DNA from: an uncultured Oscillospiraceae bacterium
Lineage (GTDB): Bacteria; Bacillota; Clostridia; Oscillospirales; Oscillospiraceae
Length of the DNA: 12,332 nucleotides
Reading direction: 5' to 3'
Assembly (NCBI GenBank): GCA_934515035.1
Contig: CAKSXP010000032.1
Location: 1-12,332 of the forward strand
Part shown: one piece after another, positions 5,573 through 11,483 of the stretch
How the letters are laid out: every line of letters starts with the position of its first letter
Numbering within the stretch: position 1 is the first letter of the stretch
Notes under the pieces: model-generated
Database searches by the model: none
What the model saw: only the letters and a program-made list of their open reading frames with translations
What the model was told of the DNA's origin: nothing
Made by a program: the position numbers and the translations under genes

Positions 5573-8500
5573 ATGGCCTTTACCCACCTTCACGTCCATA
5601 CCGAATACAGCCTTCTCGACGGCGCGTGCCGCATCGAGGGGCTTGTTGAGCGCGCAAAGGAGCTGGGACAGACGGCCATCGCCATAACCGACCACGGCGT
5701 CATGTACGGCTGCGTTGCCTTCTACAAGGCGGCAAAGGCCGCCGGGCTCAAGCCGATCATCGGCTGTGAGGTCTATGTCGCGCCGAGGAACCGGACGGAC
5801 AAGGAGCACGGGCGCGACAGTGAATACAGCCATCTGATCCTGCTCTGCCGCAACGAGACGGGATACCGCAATCTCTGCTATCTTGTCTCCGCGGCGTTCA
5901 CGGAGGGGTTTTATATCAAGCCGCGCATCGACTGGGGGCTGCTGCGCGAGCACGCGGAGGGACTCATCTGCCTTTCCGGCTGTATCGCGGGCGAGATACC
6001 GCGGAAGATCATCAGCGGAGACTATGAGGGCGCAAAGGCCCGTGCGCTGGAGCTGCGCGGGATGTTCGGCGACGACGGGTTTTATCTTGAGCTCCAGAAC
6101 CACGGGCTGGAAGAGGAGCGAGCGGCCTATGCCGGACTGCGCCGCATACACGACGAAACGGGCATCCCCGTCGTTGTGACGAACGACGCGCACTATATAA
6201 CCCGCGAGGACGCCGCCAGCCAGGACGTCCTGCTCTGCATACAGACCGGCAAGACGATCGACGACCCCAACCGGATGAAGTTCGGCGACAGCGAGTTCTA
6301 TCTCAAGACCGAGGAGGAGATGCGCGCTCTCGTGCCCGATCTGCCGGAGGCCGTTGAGAACACGAACAGGATAGCGGAGCTTTGCAGCTATGATTTTGAA
6401 TTCGGTCACTATCACCTGCCGAAATTCCAGCTGCCGGAGGGCGAGACGGACAGCTTTGAATATCTTCAGAAGCTCTGCGAAAAGGGCTTTGTGGACAGAT
6501 ACGGCGAGGGGACGGACGAGCTTCGCGCGCAGCTGAAATACGAGCTGTATATGATAAAGCAGATGGGCTTTGTCGATTACTTCCTCATCGTTTCGGACTT
6601 CATCGGCTATGCCAAGAGAAACGGCATACCCGTCGGGCCGGGGCGAGGCTCCGCGGCGGGCAGCGTGGTATCCTATACACTGCATATAACGGACGTCGAT
6701 CCGATAAAATACAGCCTTTATTTCGAACGCTTTCTGAACCCCGAGCGCGTCAGTATGCCGGATATAGACATCGACTTCTGCGTCAGGCGGCGCGGCGAGG
6801 TCATAGACTATGTCTCCCGCAAATACGGCCAGGACCACGTGGCTCAGATCGTGACCTTCGGCACGATGGCGGCGCGGCAGGCCGTGCGCGACGTCGGCCG
6901 GGCGATGAACGTGAGCTATGCCGAGTGCGACGCGGTCGCAAAGCAGATCCCCGCGGCACTGAACATAAAGCTGGACGAGGCGCTTGCGCTGTCAAAGCCG
7001 CTCCGGGAGATGTACGACGGCGACGAAACCCTGCACGGACTGATAGACACCGCGCGTGCGCTGGAGGGTATGCCGCGCCATGCCTCTACCCACGCCGCCG
7101 GCGTTGTGATAACCGAAAAACCGGTATATGAATATGTCCCGCTGGCCAAAAACGACGAGTCCGTCGTCTGCCAGTATACGATGACGACGCTTGAAGAGCT
7201 GGGACTTCTCAAGATGGACTTTCTCGGTCTGCGCAACCTGACTGTGCTCGAGGACGCGCAGAAGCTGGTGCGCCTGCGCGAGCCGGACTTTGACGTGGCA
7301 AAGGCACCGGAGGATGACCCCGCCGTTTTCGAGATGCTCTCCGCGGGAAAAACCAGCGGAGTTTTCCAGCTCGAGAGCACGGGCATGACGGGTGTATGCA
7401 CGGCTCTGCGCCCGAAGAGCATCGAGGATATAACCGCCGTCATAGCGCTTTACCGTCCGGGCCCGATGGACTCGATACCGCGCTTTCTCGAGTGCTCCGC
7501 GCACCCGGAAAAGATAAGCTACAAGCACCCTCTGCTGGAGCCTATCCTCTCCGTCACCTATGGCTGCATCGTATATCAGGAGCAGGTCATTGAGATATTC
7601 CGCCGCCTTGCGGGCTTCTCACTCGGTCAGGCGGACATGATCCGCCGCGCGATGAGCAAGAAAAAACACGCGACGATAGACGCCGAGCGCGTTGCGTTCA
7701 TCCACGGCGACCCTTCGCGCAATATCGCGGGAGCCGTCGCCAACGGCGTTCCGGAGGCTGTCGCGGACAGCATCTATGACGAAATACTGGACTTTGCGTC
7801 CTATGCGTTCAACAAGGCGCACGCCGTGGCCTATGCCGTCGTGAGCTACCGCACGGCGTATATGAAATGCCACTGGCCGCAGGAATACATGGCGGCGCTT
7901 CTCACGAGCGTTTTCGACATGAACGGCAAGGTGCCGGAATATATTGCCGAGTGCCGCGATATGGGCATCTCTGTTCTGCCGCCGGACGTCAACGAGTCCG
8001 CGGACGACTTCACGGTCGCCAACGGCAACATACGCTTCGGTCTGGCGGCCGTCAAGGGGATAGGCCGCGGCTTCGTGCGCGAGCTGATGGCCGAACGCGA
8101 GAGGGGCGGACCGTTTACCGCCTTCGACGAGTTCTGCCGCCGCATGAACGGAAGAGAGCTGAACCGCCGCGTCGTCGAGAGCCTTATCCGCGCCGGGGCC
8201 TTCGACAGCCTCGGCTATAAGCGGCGTGCGCTTTTGCAGGTGACGGAGAAAGTGCTTGACGGAGTTGCCGCAGAGGGAAGGAAAAACGTCGCCGGGCAGA
8301 TGGGCCTGTTCGACATGTATGACGAAGAGGAAGCCGCCGCTCCGGCTCTCGTTCTGCCGGAGGTGGAGGAGTTTTCCGCGCAGGAAATGATGACGATGGA
8401 GAGGGAGGTCACGGGCCTTTTCCTCTCCGGGCACCCGATGGATCAGTACCGCGAACCGGTGCGCCGCATCGGCGCCGTGCCGATAGGCGCCATCATGTCC

Positions 8501-9067
8501 GACTTTGCCGCGGAGAACGGTCCCACCCGCTTTCACGACGGCCAGTCCGTTATCATAGCCGGCGTCATCGGCTCGTCACGGACGCGCACGACAAAGAACA
8601 ACACGCTCATGGCTTATATCGAGCTGGAGGACGATACCGGTTCGATGGAGCTTCTCGCCTTTCAGCGCGCGCTGGACACGGGCGGAAAACACCTTGCCGT
8701 CAACAACATCGTGGTCGTCAGGGGCCGCATTTCCCTGCGCGATGAAAAGGAGCCGCAGCTCATGGCGGACAGCATCCGCCCGATAACCGAGGCGGAAGTA
8801 ATAACGGACAACGTGAAGGACGAAGCGCCGAAAAAGCCCGACGGACCGGGCGAAACTACGGTATATGTCCGGCTGCCCGGCAGGGACTGCCCTGCGATGA
8901 GGCGCGTGGAGCTCGTTCACAGCATGTTCCCCGGCGAGGACAGGCTGGTCCTGTATTTTACGGACACGGGCAGGCGCCTCGGCGCGAAGTGTCTGGCGCA
9001 TGAGGCGTTCATAAGCGAGCTTCAGGAGCTGGCGGGGAAGGAAAACGTTGTTGTCAAGGTGAAGTGA
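5573..9067 (+). CDS. dnaE: DNA polymerase III subunit alpha, DnaE type
   Basis: This is a C-family replicative polymerase of 1164 residues, close to the typical DnaE length. The N-terminal PHP domain carries HLHVHT (H7, H9) and TDHG (D40, H41), and NDAHYI lies further on. The palm has GPGRGSAAGS, the catalytic aspartates D397 and D399 in PDIDIDF, and the third, D549, in KMDFLG. The C-terminal half has helix-hairpin-helix sequence and an OB fold (about 991-1070). A proofreading exonuclease insertion is absent, so this is not PolC. Clostridia usually carry both enzymes, and polC would be elsewhere. The start has AAAGGA at 5556-5561, 11 bases upstream. In many clostridia dnaE follows whiA and is followed by pfkA and pyk; here a response regulator follows instead. 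Confidence 0.97.
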   Translation: MAFTHLHVHTEYSLLDGACRIEGLVERAKELGQTAIAITDHGVMYGCVAFYKAAKAAGLKPIIGCEVYVAPRNRTDKEHGRDSEYSHLILLCRNETGYRNLCYLVSAAFTEGFYIKPRIDWGLLREHAEGLICLSGCIAGEIPRKIISGDYEGAKARALELRGMFGDDGFYLELQNHGLEEERAAYAGLRRIHDETGIPVVVTNDAHYITREDAASQDVLLCIQTGKTIDDPNRMKFGDSEFYLKTEEEMRALVPDLPEAVENTNRIAELCSYDFEFGHYHLPKFQLPEGETDSFEYLQKLCEKGFVDRYGEGTDELRAQLKYELYMIKQMGFVDYFLIVSDFIGYAKRNGIPVGPGRGSAAGSVVSYTLHITDVDPIKYSLYFERFLNPERVSMPDIDIDFCVRRRGEVIDYVSRKYGQDHVAQIVTFGTMAARQAVRDVGRAMNVSYAECDAVAKQIPAALNIKLDEALALSKPLREMYDGDETLHGLIDTARALEGMPRHASTHAAGVVITEKPVYEYVPLAKNDESVVCQYTMTTLEELGLLKMDFLGLRNLTVLEDAQKLVRLREPDFDVAKAPEDDPAVFEMLSAGKTSGVFQLESTGMTGVCTALRPKSIEDITAVIALYRPGPMDSIPRFLECSAHPEKISYKHPLLEPILSVTYGCIVYQEQVIEIFRRLAGFSLGQADMIRRAMSKKKHATIDAERVAFIHGDPSRNIAGAVANGVPEAVADSIYDEILDFASYAFNKAHAVAYAVVSYRTAYMKCHWPQEYMAALLTSVFDMNGKVPEYIAECRDMGISVLPPDVNESADDFTVANGNIRFGLAAVKGIGRGFVRELMAERERGGPFTAFDEFCRRMNGRELNRRVVESLIRAGAFDSLGYKRRALLQVTEKVLDGVAAEGRKNVAGQMGLFDMYDEEEAAAPALVLPEVEEFSAQEMMTMEREVTGLFLSGHPMDQYREPVRRIGAVPIGAIMSDFAAENGPTRFHDGQSVIIAGVIGSSRTRTTKNNTLMAYIELEDDTGSMELLAFQRALDTGGKHLAVNNIVVVRGRISLRDEKEPQLMADSIRPITEAEVITDNVKDEAPKKPDGPGETTVYVRLPGRDCPAMRRVELVHSMFPGEDRLVLYFTDTGRRLGAKCLAHEAFISELQELAGKENVVVKVK

Positions 9068-9081
9068 CGGGAGGAAAAGCT

Positions 9082-9750
9082 ATGATATATATTGTTGAGG
9101 ACGACTCCGATATCCGGGAGCTTGTGACCTATGCGCTCGGGACCCAGGGGCTGGAGGCGCGGGGCTTTGCCTCGCCGGGCGAGTTCTGGCGGGCGATACG
9201 CGCCGAGATGCCGTCTCTTGTTCTTCTGGATATAATGCTGCCGGAGGAGGACGGTCTGGAAATACTGAAAAAGCTGCGTGCCGACGCGAGAACAAAGCGC
9301 CTGCCGGTCATCATGCTGACGGCAAAGAGCACGGAGTTTGAAAAGGTGCGCGGGCTGGACCTCGGCGCGGACGACTATATACCCAAGCCCTTCGGCATGA
9401 TGGAGCTGATCTCCCGCGTGCGCGCGCTTCTGCGCAGAACGGCTCCGGAGAGGGAAGCGCCGAGCGAATACCTTGCAGGCGGTCTTGCCGTGAGCGTGGA
9501 AAAGCACACGGTGACGGCCGACGGGAAGCCCGTTTCGCTCTCGTTCAAGGAGTTTGAGGTCCTGCGCCTGCTGCTGGAAAACCGCGGCAAGGTGCTGACT
9601 CGGGATATGCTTCTGGACACGGTCTGGGGATATGAATTTGACGGGGAGACCCGCACCGTCGACGTGCATGTGCGGAACCTGCGCAAAAAGCTCGGGCGCT
9701 GCGGCGACATCATCGGCACAGTTCGCGGCGTCGGCTACAAGATCGACTGA
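9082..9750 (+). CDS. OmpR/PhoB-family response regulator
   Basis: This two-component response regulator has 222 residues. The receiver domain (1-120) has the acidic pair D7-D8, the phospho-acceptor D50 (LLDIMLP), T80 (MLTAK) and K102 (PKPF), so it is expected to be phosphorylated normally. The C-terminal winged helix (about 130-222) ends with the DNA-recognition and wing sequence RTVDVHVRNLRKKLG...VRGVGYKI. The ATG at 9082 has GGGAGG seven bases upstream. A GTG at 9064 overlaps the dnaE stop and has no ribosome binding site. It begins 14 bases after dnaE, so it is in the same operon. No histidine kinase follows: the next element is a promoter and the TPP riboswitch. Its partner and targets cannot be named from the sequence. 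Confidence 0.93.
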   Translation: MIYIVEDDSDIRELVTYALGTQGLEARGFASPGEFWRAIRAEMPSLVLLDIMLPEEDGLEILKKLRADARTKRLPVIMLTAKSTEFEKVRGLDLGADDYIPKPFGMMELISRVRALLRRTAPEREAPSEYLAGGLAVSVEKHTVTADGKPVSLSFKEFEVLRLLLENRGKVLTRDMLLDTVWGYEFDGETRTVDVHVRNLRKKLGRCGDIIGTVRGVGYKID

Positions 9751-9769
9751 TGCCTGAGCGGAATTTGTG

Positions 9770-9798
9770 TTGACATGCGGCGCGTCCTGCGTTATATT
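9770..9798 (+). promoter_or_regulatory. Sigma-A promoter of the TPP riboswitch and thiT
   Basis: A consensus TTGACA (9770-9775), a 17-base spacer and TATATT (9793-9798) form a strong promoter. The predicted start is near 9805, about 12 bases before the aptamer. The -35 lies only 20 bases after the response regulator stop. Confidence 0.85.
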
Positions 9799-9816
9799 GT
9801 TGCTGTAATTAAATAA

Positions 9817-9917
9817 AGGGGCGCTGGGTCATCCCGGCTGAGACGGAGCTAATCGAAGCTCCGGTACCCTTGCACCGTCGGTGCGGAACCTGATCCGGGT
9901 AATGCCGGCGTAGGTAG
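9817..9917 (+). ncRNA. TPP riboswitch aptamer (THI element)
   Basis: The conserved boxes appear in order: GGGGCGC (9818-9824), GGCTGAGA (9836-9843), TACCCTT (9865-9871), GAACCTGATC (9886-9895), and GGGTAATGCCGGCGTAGG (9897-9914). An optional helix, CGGAGCT (9844-9850) with AGCTCCG (9857-9863), and a variable hairpin, GCACC-GTC-GGTGC (9872-9884), sit in the expected places. The element binds thiamine pyrophosphate. It controls thiT directly downstream by transcription termination. Confidence 0.96.
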
Positions 9918-9945
9918 ATGTTTTTTCGGACGAAATATAAACAAG

Positions 9946-9977
9946 TCCGCACCTGATGATACGGGTGCGGATTTTTT
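9946..9977 (+). terminator. Riboswitch-controlled terminator upstream of thiT
   Basis: TCCGCACC (9946-9953) and GGTGCGGA (9964-9971) form an 8-bp stem followed by six T (9972-9977). The 5' arm can instead pair with an identical GGTGCGGA inside the aptamer (9880-9887), giving the antiterminator. The arrangement predicts termination when TPP is bound. The thiT ribosome binding site GGAGGG (9983-9988) lies just past the T run. Confidence 0.92.
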
Positions 9978-9995
9978 GTTTCGGAGGGAAAAAAC

Positions 9996-10571
9996 ATGAG
10001 AAAAAAGATGACGCTTCGCTGCATCTGCGAGGGTGCGGTCATGCTCGCGCTGGCAATGGCACTCAACGCGGCCAAGGTCTGGCAGATGCCGAACGGCGGC
10101 TCCGTCGATCTGTCGATGATACCGATGTTCTTCTTCGCCATCCGCTGGGGCGCTGGTCCCGGAGTGCTCGTCAGCTTCGCTTTCGGCCTGCTCCAGATGT
10201 TTGTTGACGGCGCGGTGTCCTGGGGCTGGCAGTCGATGCTGCTGGATTATCTCGTCGCCTTCGCGCCGCTCGGCCTGTGCGGCCTGTTCCGCGGCAAAAA
10301 GGGCGGAATATTCTGGGGCATCGGGCTCGGCGCTTTTCTGCGCTTCATAGTGCACTTCATAAGCGGCATAACGATATATGCCATCCTTGTCCCGACGGAG
10401 CTGTTCAGCATCACCTTTACCAGCCCGTGGATGTATTCTCTTGTGTATAACGGAAGCTATATGCTGATCGACACCGTGCTGTGCTATGTTGTGTTCGCAG
10501 CGCTGTATAAGCCCCTGAACAGATACATCCTGGCAAAGGACGTGACGGAAACGGGCCGCGCCGGAAAATAA
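9996..10571 (+). CDS. thiT: Thiamine-binding S component of an ECF transporter, ThiT
   Basis: ThiT is the membrane substrate-binding subunit that captures thiamine and works with the shared EcfA-EcfA'-EcfT module, which is not in this window. The 191 residues are hydrophobic, with about six membrane helices. Family sequences are clear: KVWQMPNGGSVDLSMIP (27-43), RWGAGPG (50-56), LLDY (82-85), R116/H120 in RFIVHFISG, and the SLVYNGSY motif (148-155). These cover the tryptophan, acidic, histidine and asparagine positions used for thiamine binding in the characterised family member. The ATG at 9996 has GGAGGG seven bases upstream. The TPP riboswitch in front confirms the assignment and predicts expression when TPP is scarce. 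Confidence 0.96.
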   Translation: MRKKMTLRCICEGAVMLALAMALNAAKVWQMPNGGSVDLSMIPMFFFAIRWGAGPGVLVSFAFGLLQMFVDGAVSWGWQSMLLDYLVAFAPLGLCGLFRGKKGGIFWGIGLGAFLRFIVHFISGITIYAILVPTELFSITFTSPWMYSLVYNGSYMLIDTVLCYVVFAALYKPLNRYILAKDVTETGRAGK

Positions 10572-10574
10572 GCA

Positions 10575-10604
10575 TTGACACCTCAGCATACAATAATGTA
10601 TAAT
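10575..10604 (+). promoter_or_regulatory. Consensus promoter of rpmH-rnpA-yidD-yidC
   Basis: Both hexamers match the sigma-A consensus exactly: TTGACA (10575-10580) and TATAAT (10599-10604), 18 bases apart. The predicted start is near 10611, giving a leader of about 92 bases before rpmH. The -35 begins four bases after the thiT stop. Confidence 0.9.
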
Positions 10605-10608
10605 AACA

Positions 10609-10637
10609 GTCCGGCGGCATGCGCCGCCGGACATTTT
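10609..10637 (+). terminator. Hairpin serving as probable thiT terminator and 5' end of the rpmH leader
   Basis: GTCCGGCGGC (10609-10618) and GCCGCCGGAC (10623-10632) form a perfect 10-bp stem around the loop ATGC. ATTTTA follows. The short U run makes it a modest intrinsic terminator for thiT, whose stop lies 38 bases upstream. The predicted rpmH start falls near its left base, so rpmH transcripts may begin with most or all of this hairpin. Confidence 0.6.
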
Positions 10638-10640
10638 ACG

Positions 10641-10672
10641 TCAACTACCGCGGCAGTTCCTGCCGCCGTTGA
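10641..10672 (+). other. Second stem-loop in the rpmH leader
   Basis: GCGGCAG (10650-10656) and CTGCCGC (10660-10666) pair around TTC. An outer helix, TCAAC (10641-10645) with GTTGA (10668-10672), can extend it. The rpmH ribosome binding site AAAGGAG (10686-10692) lies beyond it and stays free. Its function is unknown. Confidence 0.5.
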
Positions 10673-10702
10673 GTATAACTAACCGAAAGGAGTGCACAAA
10701 AG

Positions 10703-10837
10703 ATGCTTCGTACCTACCAGCCCAAGAAGCGCCAGCGCAAGAAGGAGCACGGCTTCCGCAAGAGAATGGCTACCGCCAACGGCCGCAAGGTCCTCGCCCG
10801 CCGCAGAGCAAAGGGCCGCAAGAAGCTCAGCTACTGA
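10703..10837 (+). CDS. rpmH: 50S ribosomal protein L34 (bL34)
   Basis: This 44-residue, highly basic large-subunit protein begins [14 protein letters not shown] and continues with HGFRKRM and the invariant block [13 protein letters not shown]. That is a full-length match to the L34 pattern. The ATG at 10703 has AAAGGAG ten bases upstream. The stop is TGA at 10835-10837. It is the first gene of the rpmH-rnpA-yidD-yidC group and has the strongest promoter in the window. The second residue is leucine where many L34 proteins have lysine, a minor variation. Confidence 0.98.
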   Translation: MLRTYQPKKRQRKKEHGFRKRMATANGRKVLARRRAKGRKKLSY

Positions 10838-10863
10838 GTTGTCCCCAAGCTTTAGACATTTAC

Positions 10864-10879
10864 CGGAGTTGAGGCAACT
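10864..10879 (+). promoter_or_regulatory. Ribosome binding site of rnpA inside a small hairpin
   Basis: AGTTG (10867-10871) and CAACT (10875-10879) can form a 5-bp hairpin whose loop is AGG, part of the GAGG Shine-Dalgarno sequence. The hairpin abuts the TTG start codon at 10880. Spacing of GAGG (10871-10874) to the start is five bases, which supports TTG as the start. Confidence 0.5.
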
Positions 10880-11242
10880 TTGAAATTTTCGGAAACCTTA
10901 ACGAAAAATTACGAGTTCCGCCGCCTTTACTCCAAGGGAAAGACCGCTGTCACACCGATGGTCGCGGTCTATTGCCGCAAGACAGGGCGGAACAAAAACC
11001 GCATAGGATTCACCGTCAGCAACAAACTCGGCAAGGCAGTCAGAAGAAACAAAACACGGCGCAGACTGCGCGAGATATACCGTCTGCATGAGGACGAGCT
11101 CGCCGTTGGCCGCGATATCGTGATCGTCGCCCGCATGAAGGCGATGACAGCAGATTACCGCGCGCTGGAAAAGTCGCTTCTGAGCGCTTTCCGAAAGCTG
11201 GAGCTGTTTTCCGGTGAGATTACTCAAGGTGATGAGCGATGA
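10880..11242 (+). CDS. rnpA: Ribonuclease P protein component
   Basis: RnpA is the protein cofactor that helps the RNase P RNA remove 5' leaders from pre-tRNAs. The 120 residues have the family's aromatic and basic start ([15 protein letters not shown]), [13 protein letters not shown] (42-54) and the RNA-binding RNR-type motif [11 protein letters not shown] (55-65). The start is TTG, with GAGG five bases before it; no ATG or GTG lies nearby in frame. It begins 42 bases after rpmH with no terminator between. Its last four bases overlap yidD (ATGA). The weak start codon would keep RnpA low relative to L34, which is sensible for a protein needed in few copies. Confidence 0.96.
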   Translation: MKFSETLTKNYEFRRLYSKGKTAVTPMVAVYCRKTGRNKNRIGFTVSNKLGKAVRRNKTRRRLREIYRLHEDELAVGRDIVIVARMKAMTADYRALEKSLLSAFRKLELFSGEITQGDER

Positions 11243-11457
11243 CAAAACTGCTTATCGCCTTAGTGACATTTTACCGGAAAAACATTTCCCCGCTGACAAA
11301 ACCGTGCTGCCGTTTCGTTCCGACGTGTTCGGAATATGCCCTTGAGGCCCTGATGAAATACGGCTGGGCAAGGGGATCCCTGCTCGCCGTGAAACGGCTG
11401 TGCCGATGCCACCCCTTTCACCGTGGGGTGCACGATTTCTACGACCCCGTGCCGTAG
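11239..11457 (+). CDS. yidD: Membrane protein insertion efficiency factor YidD
   Basis: YidD is a small membrane-associated protein that aids insertion of proteins through YidC. The 72 residues contain the diagnostic [16 protein letters not shown] (23-38), [18 protein letters not shown] (42-59) and the C-terminal YDPVP. The usual GG before the DPVP region is here RGVHDFY, a small variation. The ATG at 11239 overlaps the rnpA stop as ATGA, so the two are likely translated in a coupled way. AAGGTGA lies at 11226-11232. yidC starts 26 bases downstream. Confidence 0.96.
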   Translation: MTKLLIALVTFYRKNISPLTKPCCRFVPTCSEYALEALMKYGWARGSLLAVKRLCRCHPFHRGVHDFYDPVP

Positions 11458-11483
11458 AAAAAACCAAAGATTGGAGCGACCGA

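Noticed and set aside
5516..6838. 440-codon open frame on the - strand opposite the start of dnaE
   Set aside because: It lies antisense to the PHP and palm regions of DnaE, shows no recognisable domain and has the same antisense composition bias. Other long - strand frames at 3493-4410 and 7619-8536 are rejected for the same reason.
9849..10634. 261-codon - strand frame over the riboswitch and thiT
   Set aside because: It is antisense to a conserved riboswitch, terminator and thiT, all of which read clearly on the + strand.
10692..10883. Two alternative + strand frames over rpmH
   Set aside because: They are out of frame with the 44-residue L34 gene at 10703-10837, which matches the family along its whole length and has the proper ribosome binding site.
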